Assembly: GCA_963921825.1 (NCBI GenBank)
Contig: OY997591.1
Span: 56,707,031-56,771,030 of the forward strand
Length of the DNA stretch: 64,000 nt
Source: Erodium maritimum
Taxonomy: Eukaryota > Streptophyta > Magnoliopsida > Geraniales > Geraniaceae
Reading direction: 5' to 3'
Part shown: positions 34,321 to 47,092 of the stretch, in pieces
Layout: each line of letters starts with the position of its first letter
How positions within the stretch are numbered: position 1 is the stretch's first letter
Made by a program: the position numbers and the translations under genes
Notes under the pieces: generated by a model
What the model was told of the DNA's origin: nothing
Seen by the model: the letters and a program-made list of their open reading frames with translations, nothing else
The model's database searches: none

Positions 34321-35293
34321 ATAGGGAATTAATGTGATTTTAGTGTTGTTAAGTATATACATTCCTAATGAGGACTTTGCCAATGGATCACCAAGAAATA
34401 CCCCTGAACATCTGCAATTATAGAAAAATGTTGTCCTCGTCTAGGTTGTCGATGGATCAATGTATAAAAAATCTTTAAAAAAAAAATACCTAGCTCACTT
34501 GTTTTTTTTTTCAGCAATGTTTTTGAAATTTTATAAATCAAGTTTTCGAATCAAAAACTTGGAAAAGGGATAAACCCTCGCAATACAAGTAGTTCTAATT
34601 TTAAACCAAACAACCCAAAGTTTAAACTACAAAACAAACTTGCAGGTATTAAACTGCAAGCCTTGCGGCTGAAGTAAGACATATTCAAAAATTGAAAACA
34701 CCCCCCAACGGCTATGCTTGCGACACACTTAATCGACCAAACCAGTAAACTACCCAAAAAAACACATTAATGTTCTAAACCTTTGCCTCTTAGTGTTGCA
34801 TCATTTAGAAACAGCCCTAGTGCCAATCCCCAACACAACTCCAAGCACCCTAAAACCCATTCGAAGAAGAATTATGCAGCAACCTAGCTTACTTGTATTA
34901 CACTAAACATAGTAAATAAACATTAACTTCCCCCATACACCATGTTAAACATATTACTTGAGGACAATACCATTGAAAACATGTTATATTAGGCGCTGAA
35001 TCATGTATTAGTTTCTTTATATAACCAAGCTGCAAACCAAATCCAGTTGAAATAAACACACAAATAATCAAAAACAATCTCAAATTGCAAATAAACATGT
35101 TAAGTGGAGTCACGACAATTATGTGGGTTCAATGCAAGTCATCAAGCGGCCTAAATGAATTGCTAAAATATCATATAAAATAAACCAATAATATAAAGCA
35201 TAATTATCTTAATCAAATCATTCATATAGCTAATATCATCCCCAAGTGAAACAAACCAAAGCTTAAAAATTATACATTTTCTTTTGAACCTCA

Positions 35294-35304
35294 ACCTACT
35301 TTTG
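35294..35304 (+). repeat. LINE target-site duplication, 3' side
   Basis: ACCTACTTTTG, followed by T10 (the reverse of the LINE poly(A) tail). The same 11 bases recur at 45683-45693. Confidence 0.85.
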
Positions 35305-35314
35305 TTTTTTTTTT

Positions 35315-36320
35315 GATCGGCGAAGACAAATTTAAATTATCCTCTACTGAGGTAGAAAAGAGTACAAAAAATGGCAAACTTACTAGAGCTTGCAACCAAC
35401 CAAAGATCAACCATGTTGATCCAAAGCCAAACACAAAAGATAAAAACCAAAGCAATAAAGGGAACCGAAGCAACTTGTGAGGCAAGTAACTTGTGATGCA
35501 AGAAAAGAAACCAAACTAAGAGATGTAAATCTTCAGCACATAATTTTGAGTAAAGAGCATCGTTTGGGTCTTTGAGCAGCAGCAATGTGAGATTATCAGT
35601 AGGTATGTAAATTTTCAGCAGCAATGTTGTGTTGAATGAGGCCATCTTGTGAGTTAAGTCTTGTTAGTTAGCCCTTTAAGCCAACCAGTGACCCAAATTA
35701 CTTATGCAAGGGTTGCTGAGAATTATCCAGCAAAGCTAAGGAAGTAGATGTATTTTCAAAGAAACCAACAAAACATCCAAACTTCAGTTGTGGCAACTTG
35801 CTGCATAATTGATGCTGAGAGGAGGAGTGAGTGTGAGGCAGTCAAAAGCAGTTGCCAATGTGGTGTCAATGTCTGCAGCAGGAGGAGTTGAGAGCCAAGA
35901 ACCTGTGGAAAGAAAAGGAAAGGGGAAAGAAGAGCACTCAAAACTTAGGAAGAAAACCTACCCACACACAAAAGAAACAAAAGCAGAGAGAAAGAAGGAA
36001 GAGCCCACACACAGGGAAAAAAAATCCCCAACAAAACAAACCAAGAGCAAGGGAAAAGAACCCCCACAAGAGACCTTACCAAAACTCACAGGTCACTCCC
36101 CAAAACCACCCAACCACCCATCCCCAAAACCCCAAACCCAAGATCATTTTTTGACAAAATCCCTAGGACATGAGATCCAGCCTTGAAGAGTGAAATGGTA
36201 GGATTTATCAAATGTATCCCATTCCCAACTGAATGTGGTGTTCAAGACCTTGTACAAGTGCATTGCAGCAGTATCTTTCTGACCATTAACGATGAATGCA
36301 TTTCTTGAGAGCCATAAGTG
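35315..36320 (-). other. LINE 3' untranslated region
   Basis: About 1 kb from the zf-RVT stop to the tail. On the minus strand it is T/G-rich in the proximal half. It ends in a typical plant LINE tail, TACCTCAGTAGAGG then CTTCGCCGATC before the A run. Confidence 0.8.
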
Positions 36321-39300
36321 CTAGAGTAATGACTGAATGATGTTGCACCAGCTTCTTCTAAGCTTTGCAGGGACAAGGTATGGCCAAGAGCAAAACACAG
36401 ACTTTATATCAGAGGGACAAACCCAAATAATACCCCACCATTGTAGTGTTAAAGTTATAAGTTCCCAGGCCTTCCTGCAGTGTAGTAAAATGTGGGCACC
36501 ATCCTCAAAATCCCATGTGCATTGGGGACAAATAATGTCTTGTAGAGGGAGAGCTAATCCTCTTCCATCTAAGAAGCATTTAGAGGGTATAGCTTCAAGG
36601 CAGGCTAGCCAGCAGAAGGCATAGATTTTGGAGGGTATCTCAGGTATCCAGAGATGTTTTGTCCAATGAAGGGAGGAGGATTGTTGAGCATCAAGCAGAG
36701 AGTACATTTTATGTACACTAAAGCCTTTTTCATCACCTGACCAGCAAAGCTTATCCTCTAAAGGGGTTAATCTAGTAACAATGAGAATGGCACAAATCCA
36801 TCCCCACTCAAGTAATTCCCAACCTCTTGCATCTCTTCTGAGATCAAGATTCCAGCAATGCTCTTCCCATAGATCAACAATGATAGATTTCTTTGTATTG
36901 GCAAGTAAATAAATTCTGGGAAAGAGGAGCTTAAAAGGTAACTCTCCCCACCAAATATCCTCCCAAAAATAGATTCTGGTACCTTTCCCCAAAGTCCAGG
37001 AGAGACCCTTATTTCCAAACCAATCTGCAAAGTGTTGATCTTTAGCCAAAGAGATAATATGTGTAAAAAAAGCTTGAGCCCCCCAATTCAGTGAAGTTAG
37101 ATAAGTCCCAGTCTTTGATGCTTCCACCAAACCTAGCACAAATAATTTGTTTCCAAAGGGAATTGTCTTCAATAACAAATCTCCACCACCACTTTGCAAG
37201 GAGAGCTAAATTCATCAAGTTTAAATTTTTAATCCCTAGCCCCCCATCATGCTTATGTTTGCAGACTTGACACCATTTTACTTTACAGAAGACTCTTGTA
37301 GGGACAGATCCATGCCAAAGGAATTTTCTCTGCCAAGATTCCATGGCTTTTATGACAGACTTTGGGGCCTTCAGTAAAGAGAGAAAGTAGAGTGGTAGTG
37401 CACTGAGTGTGGACTTGATCAAGGTGATCCTACCGCCAAAGGTCAGGTTTTTGGCTTGCCAAAGGCCCAGAGAAATTTTGAATTTTTCAATGATTGGCTT
37501 CCAAGTAACCAATCTCCTTGGATTAGACCCTAAACTGAATCCCATGTATTTAAAAGGCAATACTTTCACAGTGGAAGCTAAGATTTCTGCATAGAGTTGA
37601 GTTTCTTCTGAGGATAAGTTTAGTGGGATAAAAGGTGATTTTCCATAATTAACTTTCAAACCAGTAGTTAATTTGAACATCTCTAGTGCATGTTTCAAAT
37701 TCAATGCTCCTTGAGAAGTAGCTTGTATGAAAAAGATGGAATCATCTGCAAATTGTAGATGGGATATTTGAGGACATGAGCTTCCAATTGTTATACCCTG
37801 GAACTTATAATGAGAGAGCCCTGCCTTCATAATCTGATTTAGACCTTCAGCAGCCAAGGAGAAAAGAAGTGGGGAGAGGGAACAGCCTTGTCTAAGGCCT
37901 CTAAACATGGGGAAGTCAGGGTAGGGAGAGCCATTAATCAGTACTGACATATGAGCTTTAAAACATGAGATCATCCACAATCTCCACAGCATACCAAAGC
38001 CAAGTCTTTGTAAGAGTTTCATCATATAGTCCCAATTAATATTGTCAAAGGCCTTTTCAAAATCAGCTTTAAAAATTATTTCCTTGATCTTCTTTTGTTT
38101 GATCTCCTGGACTACTTCATTTGCAGCAAGGACCCCATCAAGAATTTGCCTCCCAGCTAAGAAGCCAGTCTGTTCAAAACCAACCAAAGGGCCTATAACC
38201 AATTTTAGTCTCAAAGATAGCAGTTTAGTAAGAATTTTGTACCCCCCCCCCCCATTAGATTGATAGGCCTAAAGTCTCCAAAGGTAATTGGAGTACAGCA
38301 CTTGGGAATATGGGCAATGAATGAGGAGTTAAGCCCTTTCCCAAGATGGCCTGATCTGTGAAAGTGTGAGATGAAGCTCATGAAGTCTTGCTTTATAATT
38401 GGCCAGCATATTTGGTAGAATTTTAAGGTGAATCCATCAGGGGCAGTAGCTTTGTCCCCAGCACAGGCCATTAAAGCCATAACCACCTCTTGATCAGTGA
38501 AGGGTCTTTCAAGCCAACTAGATTGTTCTGCAGTAATGGACTTGAAGGGTAGATGATCAATATTGATTGGAATTGTGACTGGTTTAGAGAACCTATCTTT
38601 GAAATGTTCAGTAGCTGCCACTTTGATTAGCTTTGGATCTTGCAACAGTTCATCCACAACCAGAATTTGAGTGATCTTATTTCTATTTCCTTTGAAATTG
38701 GCCAGTAGATGGAAAATTTTTGAGGGCTTATCACCTTCATAGAACCACTTTTTTCTTGCTTTCTGACTCCAAAGTTTGGAGAGTAATTTAGTTTTCTTGA
38801 TCAATTCAGCTTTGTAGGCACCTCTGTCATTGCATTCCTAAGGGGTGAGAGATCTTTGTTCCAGCAGAGAATCAAAGTTATCAATCTTGTCTTTTAGGCC
38901 CTAGATTTGAGTATCTAGGTGGCCATATACCTGAGTATTCCAGACCTTTAACATACCTTTCAGTAGGTTGAGTTTTTTCCACAGGACCAGATGAGGAAGG
39001 CCTGAAATTTTGAGACTAGACTAAAAATTCTCCACAACATTATAGAATCTATCATCTTCAAGCCAGATATTAAGGAACTTAAAAGGCTTAGGACCCCAAT
39101 CAAGTTGATCATCATAGAGAAGGATAGGTTTGTGATCAGATATACTTCTTGGTAAGCATTTTTGAGTGAATGATTTGAATTTACTGAGGAAGTCTATTGA
39201 GATAAAGAATCTGTCAACTCTTGAGGCTTGTGTTCCTGGTCCAAACCAAGTAAATTTACCACCAGAGAGGGGAAGATCAATAAGTGTCAAAGCATTGAGA

Positions 39301-39805
39301 AGAGTTTGTAGATTAACAATATTTGAGTTTGAAGCCCTGTTGGATGTTCTATCTGTAGGGAAGAGGACTGCATTAAAATCTCCAGTCATAAGTAACAATG
39401 AGGTTGAAGAGATAGCTTGTAGTTCAGTAGAAAGCTCTTCCCACAAGGCCTCCTGCCCCTTTTTTTTGCAAGGGGCATAAATATTTGTGATACAACAGAT
39501 TTGATTCAATTCTTTAGAAAGGCCTGTCTAGATCAAAGCTCCATTGATCTTTTTGATATCAATCACCTGGAAGGAGTTGTCCTCCAACATGTGATTAATC
39601 CTCCAGAAAGTCCTGAGGCTGGGATGAAATCCAGTTCCCAACCCCAATTCATACTACAAGATCTGAGAAAGCCAAAGGGTATGGTCTCCAACTTTGACTC
39701 TTGAATTAAAAGCATCTGTGGCTGTTGCTTGCATAGCAAGGCACCAAGTGTCTTCTTCTTCTGGGATGAAGACACACCTCTCAAATTCCAAGAGAGGATT
39801 TTCAT
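36321..39805 (-). pseudogene. LINE ORF2: endonuclease, reverse transcriptase, zf-RVT
   Basis: The start MKILSWNLRGVSS (39805) is the AP-endonuclease-like domain, continuing TNIYAPCKKKGQ, LLLMTGDFNAVLFP and SISDHKPIL. The RT begins around KWFYEGDKPSKIFH and has KADFEKAFDNINWDYM, GLRQGCSLSPLLFSLAAEGL and the catalytic FADDS (about 37740). The zf-RVT region (IWIPEIPSKIYAFCWLA...CPQC...HILLHC) ends at 36321. Frame changes are seen near 39510-39560, in the C12 run at 38242-38253 (just after FRPINLM) and in an A7 run near 37070. Stops occur at about 39020, 38900 and 38840. The protein would nick target DNA and copy the LINE RNA. Confidence 0.92.
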
Positions 39806-39813
39806 AAAATTGA

Positions 39814-41109
39814 TTACTGAGAGACCAATGTGGTGACCTGATTTATCACCCCCTTGCCAGAATCAATGAGAGATAAATGAAACTCCTCTTCATCAGTGAG
39901 CTCCTCCAACTCTCCACCTACTTTTTCATCTTCAAGCACAACTAGATGTTCAATAATTTGATCATCACTACAGTCAGCAAGGAGCCCTATTTTTTTACCA
40001 AAAGACCAAGCCTTTTTTGCCTCAAGATGTTTCTGATTTGAAAGTGCTCCCTTTGATCCCTCCTTCAAGCTTGATCTGGTTTGATAAGTATGTGTAGAGG
40101 TTGAAGGCTTTTGTTTTTTACCTCTGCCTTTTTTTGAAAGTTTCTTGAGATCAGTAGCTGACACAAATTCTGAAATACACTTTGTTAACCCTAGAAAATC
40201 AGAGACCTCCTTTATTTGGTTGGCCTGCAAAACCAGCTGTGGATGCGTAATGGGAGTGATTTGGGAGCTGAAAATGTCCTCCAGTCCAAACTGTTGTGTG
40301 CTGGTGGTCCCCAAGGATGGTAAGTGTTGGGCTTGAACTGCAATTAAGGGACTCTTTCCCAATGTTCCAACTGTAGCATCTATTAGAGAGAGGTCAATCC
40401 TACCCATCTTGGACATTAAATGCTGATTTGCTTGTGTACCTGTTGCTTGTTTTAGAGGTTGGTCAGTGGAGAGTGGTTGCAATGTAACTAGATCTGTTGA
40501 GTTTTGAGGGGAATTTTGAATAGTACCAGTGAACTTTGTTGACTCAGAATAAGCCACAGTAGCTAATGCCTCTGACTTTGAACTTCTAGCAAAGGAACTC
40601 TTCTGTAGATCATTAAGCTGATGGATCTGTAATGTACCCTCAGAGGTTCGAATGATGCCTTCTTGGAGATGTTCAGCTTCATCAAATGTATCCAAAACCA
40701 CCAAACTATCAAGTGTTGAAGACTGATTGTTCTGAATAAGAACAGGTTTAATAACATTCCTCTGCAAATTCTCTTCCATAAATGCTTGAGGGACAAAGAT
40801 CTCTTGTGGAATAACTCCCTGCAAATCTTGGGCTGGTGCCATTAAAGCCTCAGTACCAATACTAACTTCCAAGGGTATAATTGCAGCTGGAACTCTTTCA
40901 ATAGTAGCAAGAGGGATTTCAAAGCCAGGTTCTTCAGAGGGAATTTTTTCAGGTGACAAAGGATCCACACCATCCTCCCCACCATTCTCAGAGGAACTCA
41001 GATCAAACTGAGAACTATATTCACTTGAGGCCAAGTTTTTGCCAAAAATTTCTGCTACCTCTTCCAGATTAGCTTCTTTGATCCAAATCTTACAATTTTT
41101 CTGCCCCAA
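39814..41109 (-). pseudogene. LINE ORF1, C-terminal part
   Basis: A 431-residue open frame follows the RRM part after a one-base frame change near 41105. It starts with WIKEANLEEVAEIFG, is acidic and Ser/Gln-rich through the middle, and has a basic KKGRGKKQKP patch about residue 330. It is low-complexity in character, as in the tail of plant LINE ORF1 proteins. No zinc knuckle is visible. It ends 9 bases before the ORF2 start, normal spacing for a bicistronic LINE. Confidence 0.75.
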
Positions 41110-41882
41110 AAAGATGTCAATTGGTTCGAAATAAACTCATACTTGTTGGTGTGAATAAGACTAAGAGTTGTATCTATCTGAACACCAGCAGTTGTGTTTG
41201 GATGAGAATAGACATAATCACCAAGGGTAGAAACTGTTGTAGCAAAGGTTTCCTCACACCAACCTTGATAGGGTAGACCATGAATACTAACCCATTTGAA
41301 GCAACCATCTTCCTCACAGAGTCTTTCTTTGTCTTGAATGAGAGTGAGCCATTTGCTGAGCCAGAGACCATCTTCTTTTACAAGCCCTTTACCAAAAAGT
41401 GGATCAGGACAATGAAGTAATAGAACCCTGTTGCCTAAGGATTTGATCTGGATCTCAAAGACCCCTTCAGAAGCAAAGTTTGCCATAATAGTATGAGCTG
41501 TGTAATTTTGATGTGCTATGGCCATAAAGTTGTTTCTGAAAAGGAGTTGTTGCTGAACCACTATAGAACCGTAGGGCCTCAAAGGAGAGAAGGAGTAGTT
41601 GTATGTTCTTGAGGAAGATGTAGGGTGTTTCAATGGTTGTTGGACATTGTTTCCAAGTAGAGAATTAGTAGTGACTCTTGCTTGGGTGACAAATAATTTG
41701 TAACCATTAATGGTATAGCCATTGAAAGTGTTAATAGCTTCCTGCAATTGAAGATGAGTGGTGTAATAACAGAAGCCATAGTATTTACCTTGCTTGTTTA
41801 GTTGAGAAGCTATGTGTGCTCTTTTGAGTCCTCCTATTTCAGAGAAAATTTTGTGTAGCCAAGGTTCAGTGGCTTTACTAGG
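41055..41882 (-). pseudogene. LINE ORF1, RRM-containing middle part
   Basis: Downstream of the LTR insertion, the translation has an RRM-like fold signature: LHKIFSEIGGLKRAHIAS, then RNP1-like GKYYGFCYY, then AINTFNGYTINGYKLFV. A DUF4283-like stretch follows (VLLLHCPDP, CFKWVSIHGLPYQGW). ORF1 proteins bind the LINE RNA. An RRM plus this second module is one of the known ORF1 types in plant L1 elements. Confidence 0.8.
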
Positions 41883-41887
41883 CCGAT

Positions 41888-44800
41888 TGTAATAACCACT
41901 CCCGGTCAACGTTAGTCAAATCTGCGAAAAACAGGAAAATTTAAAAAAATTCAGCAGACACTTGATTGAACCTAAATTTGACCCCGAGGGTCATACCGGA
42001 CTTACGTTGACCCCGTTGTTGACCAAAGTGAGTTCCAGGGGACTCAGGGCAACTTTCTGATCAATTTGGGAAATGTTGACTTTTCGCTGGAAAAGTCAAT
42101 CGAGTGACGTTTTGGTCCATTCGAGGACCGTTTTTGATCCAAAAAGCTTAGCCGTCGTCGCAGCGGTCTTAGTTGAGCCGTTTCCTTGTAGCCCGTGAAG
42201 TTTCGTAATTTCTTGGAAAAAAGTGCCCGTTCGGAGCCCGAAACGTCCGAATTTCGCGAATATGATTGGAAAATATCTAGAAGATATTTTCCCAAAAAGG
42301 TGTGGGACCCACTTGCCACATGTCAATTATGTGGTGGTGTTAGGTTTCTTGAACAAAACAAAGATGAGACTTGGAGTGTTAGTTTTGTAAATATGGTGTT
42401 AGTTGTTGTTTTTAAAACAAAACAAAAGGAAGAGCAAAGTGAAGTCTCGGCCATTGCTTCAAAAATTACAAAAGATGATAGTTTTTAGAGAGAGAGAAAA
42501 TAAGAGAGAAGAAAGGGAGAGAAAAGAGAAGTGGGTTGGGGGTTTTGCCACTATTCACAAGCATCAAACCGTTGGATCGTCTCAACGATAAAAGAATCGA
42601 GCTCACATCGACATTCTCTACGGTGAGCACCTAACCGATTTTCGTTTTGGTACATTTGAATTATAGGGTTTGAGTTTAAATGATTCAAATATGGTTGGGT
42701 TTTGGTTAGAATTGGTTTAAAGATGAATGGTTGAGGTTTGGGGTTCGTTAGCAACGTTTTGGGGTGAAAAGGGAATTTTCCCATTATGGCCGTGTGGGGC
42801 CCACATGCCCGGGTATCGGGTTTTCGTGTTCGGGTGGTTTAGGACGTTCTCCAAGTCGTTAATCTACAACCGGATCGAATTTTGGAATTAAATTGTGAAA
42901 GTTGTAATTGACGGGTTTAGAAACTTTAAACGCTAATTAAATTACTCGGAAGTCGGAATTGGATTCCGTCGAGTGCCTAGGAACCCTTGAATTATTCTAA
43001 GACCGTAGAAACGAAAACGGGAATTTTCGGAGCCCCGGAGGGGCGTTTCCAAAACCCGGGCAGATTCGCCATGTCGGGCGAATCGGGCTTTTCCGGGTCC
43101 AATATCGACAATGTCGAGTAATTGGGGAGTTTGGGAGTGATCGACATTGTCGGGGTTGAGTTTGGACGTTTAGTTCTTTAAATTCGGGTTTCGCATGCTT
43201 ACTTAAAAGGTGTAAATTGTAATAATTGTAGACCGTGTCGCCTATCGTGGAAAGAGGAGGCTAAGCGGGAAATTTGGAGCATTGTCGGAGAGCGAGCATC
43301 GGTTGTGACACGCTTCAAGAGGTAGGGAAAAGTAGCCGGATCTCGGCCCTGACTAGGGAAAGTTAACAGTAGAATTGCATGTGACACTTGGGGTGTCGTG
43401 GGTTAAGTAGGTTATCGAATATTTGAAATGCATGTGACACTTGGGGTGTCGTGGGTTAAGTAGGTTATCGAAGATTGGAAATGCATGTGACACATAGTAG
43501 TGTCGTAGGAGCAGAGAACTTATCGATGTTAGAATTACTGGAGGCATATGACCATGCCCGGAGGTTGATTGCGAACTTATCGAGATTAGGAGTACTGGAG
43601 GCATATGACCATGCCCGGAGGTTGATTGTGAAACTGTTGATATTAGGACTGTTGGAGGCATTGGTTATGCCGGAGGTTGATTGTGTATTTTTTGTGTCTG
43701 GGGTGGCCATGAGAGCCCGTGTTACTGTTATGTCTTGGATGGCCATGAGAGCCCGTGTTACTGTTGTGTCTTGGGTGGCCATGAGAGCCCGTGTTTATTG
43801 TTGGTGTCTTGGGTGGCTATGAGAGCCCGTGTTTATTGTTGGTGTCTTGGGTGGCCATGAGAGCCCCTGTTTTACTGTTGGAATCTTGGGTGGCCATGAG
43901 TGCATGTGGGGTTGTTGAGCCCGGGAGTTACTAATGGTGTGTCTTGGGTGGCCGTGAGTGCCCGTGGGGGGTTGTTGAACCCGTATTTTACCGTTGGTGT
44001 TTTGGTGGTCGTGAGTGCCCGTGGGGTTGTTGAACCCGAGTCTTGACTGTTGATGTGTCTTGGGTGGTCATGGGTGCCGTGGAGTGTTGGACTGGTGTTG
44101 TTGCTGTTTGTTGAGCTTTGGCTGTGATTGTGATTGTGTTTACCTGAGGTTGGGGGCCCGCTTCATGAAACGGGGGTCCACGAGCACACGCGTCTGCATG
44201 TTCAGACGGGTTAAGGGGCCCGCCCGACAACAAAGGGGTCCTAGCCGCACGTGTGTGGTTTGGGGTTGTGAGTGTGATAGGTCGACAGCCTGATCCGACT
44301 TTGTGTCGAGGAAATGCGACAGGTCGACCGCCTGGCCTGACTGAGATCGGTAAAGGGCGTGAGGGAGATTACTGAGCAGCTGGTATGTGATCCTTTGTGA
44401 TCTTGTTTGGTGTGCGATCCTTTGTGATCTTGGGTGTTGCGTGGTGGTCTTTTGAGTCCTTGGGAGAGGTCGTGATTGTTGTGTTGGGTCTACGTTACGA
44501 GTCCGAGTGTTGAGTCTGTTAAGGAAAGTAACGGGTTGTGTGTCAGTTGAGTACTTGAGTTGAGGATGGTAGTCCCCGATGTTGAGTTGTTGTTGGTGTT
44601 ACCGGCATTGTCTGCTAAGTATGCCGTAGTCAGTCTGTTATCCGTGGTGGTGAGCGAACGCTCACCCCTAGCTGCTTTTCCTACAGGTACCGGTCGCGTG
44701 ATGGACTAGGTGAGCTTCCGAAGCTTGAAGAGCTTGGAGCGGGAGTCCGGGTTTACTTTCGAGTCTAGCGACGTATACCTTGCTTTTGTCCATTTGTTGG

Positions 44801-44937
44801 GACGTTTTTGAGTTGTAAATATTATTTTGGTTAACTATTTGGTAATTTCAAAGTATTTATTCAAAACAGGTTTCAAGTGTTTTATTATTTTAAATGTTCG
44901 CGTCCCGAGTTCGGTTTACTGAAATTGGGGCGTGACA
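41888..44937 (+). mobile_element. Solo gypsy LTR (family A related) inside LINE ORF1
   Basis: It starts TGTAATAACCACTCCCGG and ends GGGGCGTGACA, 3050 bp. CCGAT stands on both sides (41883-41887 and 44938-44942), so this is one integration followed by LTR-LTR recombination that removed the internal region. It carries the same internal blocks as the LTRs at 5850 and 24569. It must be younger than the LINE. Confidence 0.95.
43700..44080 (+). repeat. Tandem array GGTGGCCATGAGAGCCCGTG in the solo LTR
   Basis: Around nine imperfect units of roughly 33-50 bases. An upstream doubling also exists: GGAGGCATATGACCATGCCCGGAGG occurs twice, at about 43540 and 43598. Confidence 0.8.
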
Positions 44938-44942
44938 CCGAT

Positions 44943-45402
44943 TGTGGATGTAAGCTGCAATGTTCCCCCGGATGGAATTGGAACCTTGTAGAAAAGGTCT
45001 TGAGTTACTAGCCTGGGCTTGGTTGTAAAAATACTGCTCTGATAGTGCCTTTGCTTTTCCCTTTGAGGTTTTGTGTTGAGCCTGAATGTACCTATGTTTA
45101 ACAACTGAGGATGATGGTGTTGTATCAGTTTCAGAGTCGATTGGTTGAAAGAATTTGTCATAAAACAATTTTCTTCCATCCAATAGTTTGGTGTGACCTC
45201 CTGGTGAATATTCCTGGGTTTTATCAGTGGAAGAGGTGTGTTCTTGTGGGATTTGCTGTGGGCATGGGAAAATTGGTTGATGCAGAGGATGTTCAAATCC
45301 GGCATGAGGGCCTATAGAAGAAGAGGAGGGATGTTGGCCGGGGTCTTCTCTTCTCGAATCTGCAGGAACTAGCTCACCACTAAGTTCTTGTAATGTTAGC
45401 AT
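44943..45402 (-). pseudogene. LINE ORF1, N-terminal part
   Basis: It opens MLTLQELSGELVPADSRRED and is Ser/Pro/His-rich with no fold motif. It runs to the CCGAT duplication, where the solo LTR interrupts it. The frame would continue into the RRM part on the other side of the LTR. This Met is the first in frame after the 5' UTR, so I take it as the start. Confidence 0.75.
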
Positions 45403-45682
45403 TTTCTAAGACTTGGAAGAGGAAATATGTCAATCTTAAGCAGAAAACAAAAGTTCTTGAGCTGCTTGAGATCAAAGAGTAGCTTGTGAAGAATCAACAA
45501 CTAGAGGAAAGTATGGATGGAGGAGATGCAATGCCAAGTAGAGTTCTTCCGACGCTTGACAATCTTCAGAGGATTGAAGAGTTCTTCATAAGGTTGGAGG
45601 TGTTCATAGTTACTATAGTGGCTGCATGAAGATACTGTAGCAAGTTGAGAGAATTTGTGTCCATTCTACCAGAGATTAAATT
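45403..45682 (-). other. LINE 5' untranslated region
   Basis: 280 bases from the 5' target duplication to the ORF1 Met. L1-type elements carry an internal promoter here, but no element is recognisable by eye. Confidence 0.6.
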
Positions 45683-45693
45683 ACCTACTTTTG
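45683..45693 (+). repeat. LINE target-site duplication, 5' side
   Basis: ACCTACTTTTG, identical to 35294-35304. The following TTT also matches but merges with the T run on the other side. Confidence 0.85.
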
Positions 45694-45918
45694 TTTATGA
45701 TCATATTCTTGGCTCAACTCTTGTCTGGTCTTTTTCTTTTCCGCTTAAACCAACTGAAACTTCCGATATTGAGTTCCTGCGAAAAATATATAAAGCAATT
45801 GAAAACATCAGAAATGGAACCACATATTCCCTTTTAGGATTGCAGAGATTTTCTATCTCAAATACACTGAACCCAAAACTGAAATTATAGACTTTACTGA
45901 CAAATGGAAAAAAAAGAA
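45694..45918. other. LINE insertion-site flank, no gene recognised
   Basis: Unique-looking sequence joined, before LINE insertion, to the sequence left of 35293. Short open frames exist (for example 45645-45890), but they overlap the LINE end and have no recognisable motif. Confidence 0.5.
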
Positions 45919-47023
45919 GGGAAAATTTCATTTTACCACACTACCAAACATTTAATTTCAGTTTGATACCCTGACACAAATTTTTATCAGTTTCATACTC
46001 TAACCAAACATTTAGTTTCACTTTCATACCCAGTCGGGTAAAATGTCCAAAATACCCCTAACTATTACTCAAATTTTCAAACTCATGCCATTGGTTCAGA
46101 ATTTGAAAATAAGTGAAATGACAATAATACCCTTCATTGTTAGGGTGTTAAACTGAAAATTTCACTACTTTTAAAATAAAATCATTTTTTTTTATAAATT
46201 CTATTTTTGTTTCTGAAAATTATTTTTATTTTCAAAAATTCATATTTTAATCTTAAAATACATTAAAATCAGTTTTTATTTTAAAAAATAATTTTTTTTT
46301 TTAGCAAAAACAATTTTATTTATTAAAAATCATTTATATTTTTTTTAAAAATTAATTTTATTTATATAAAAAAAATTCTACCCTGCTCACCCCCTCTCTC
46401 TCTCCTCCTCTCCCCCTCCTCCGCCGTTGTCCCCGGCCACCCCCTCTTCCGCCCCCATCTTATTTTTGTTCGATTTTTGCAGGAGGAAACGAGGGGCCTA
46501 AGGTCCGTGTCTCTCCACCACAGTGCATATCTAGATCTCGACGAAACCCAACGATCAGATCTGATGAATCTGGGTCTCACGGTGGTGGATGGCGGTGAGG
46601 GGAAGAGGTGGTGGATGGCGAGGTGAGGGGACTCGCGAATCTCGGGGGAAGAAACGAGAAGCAAGTGTGGATTTTCCATTTCAAGCTATGTCCTTCGCCG
46701 GACTGGTAGAGCCGGCGCCGCCCAACCCCTTCGCCAGATTGGTAGAGCCGGTGCCTCCCCGATTCCCCTCGTTTCCTTCTACAAAAATCAAACAAAACCC
46801 ACAACCCACTTCGCCGGACTGGAATAGCCGACGCCACCCCGTTCCCCCTCTTTCCCTTCTGCGAAAATGTAGGAGAGAGAAAGAGACGAAATTGAGGAGA
46901 GAGAAGGGTAAAGAAAATAAAAAAAATTATTAATTAAATTTTTTTATATAAATAAATATGATTTTTGGAATACAACTTTTTTTAATAAAAAATATTTTTT
47001 TAAAAATGATTTTATAACAAAAA

Positions 47024-47092
<69 letters not shown>

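Larger units (their letters stand above)
32227..35293. other. AT-rich intergenic DNA without recognisable genes
   Basis: I see no coding region, RNA gene or transposon ends in these 3 kb. It holds a 66-bp direct repeat, a 19-base C run and a 100-bp direct repeat, listed separately. Confidence 0.6.
35305..45682 (-). mobile_element. L1-type LINE retrotransposon, full length but mutated, split by a solo LTR
   Basis: On the minus strand the order is 5' UTR (45682-45403), ORF1 with RRM, ORF2 with endonuclease, RT and zf-RVT, a 3' UTR and an A10 tail (35314-35305). The element is bounded by 11-bp duplications ACCTACTTTTG. Without the inserted 3050-bp LTR and its 5-bp duplication it is about 7.3 kb, a normal size for plant L1 elements. 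Frameshifts cluster in homopolymers. The intact ends, tail and duplication show one insertion by target-primed reverse transcription. Confidence 0.92.

Noticed and set aside
35809..36186. 125-codon plus-strand Lys/Pro-rich frame
   Set aside because: It is antisense to the LINE 3' UTR, which is T/G-rich on its own strand; low complexity only.
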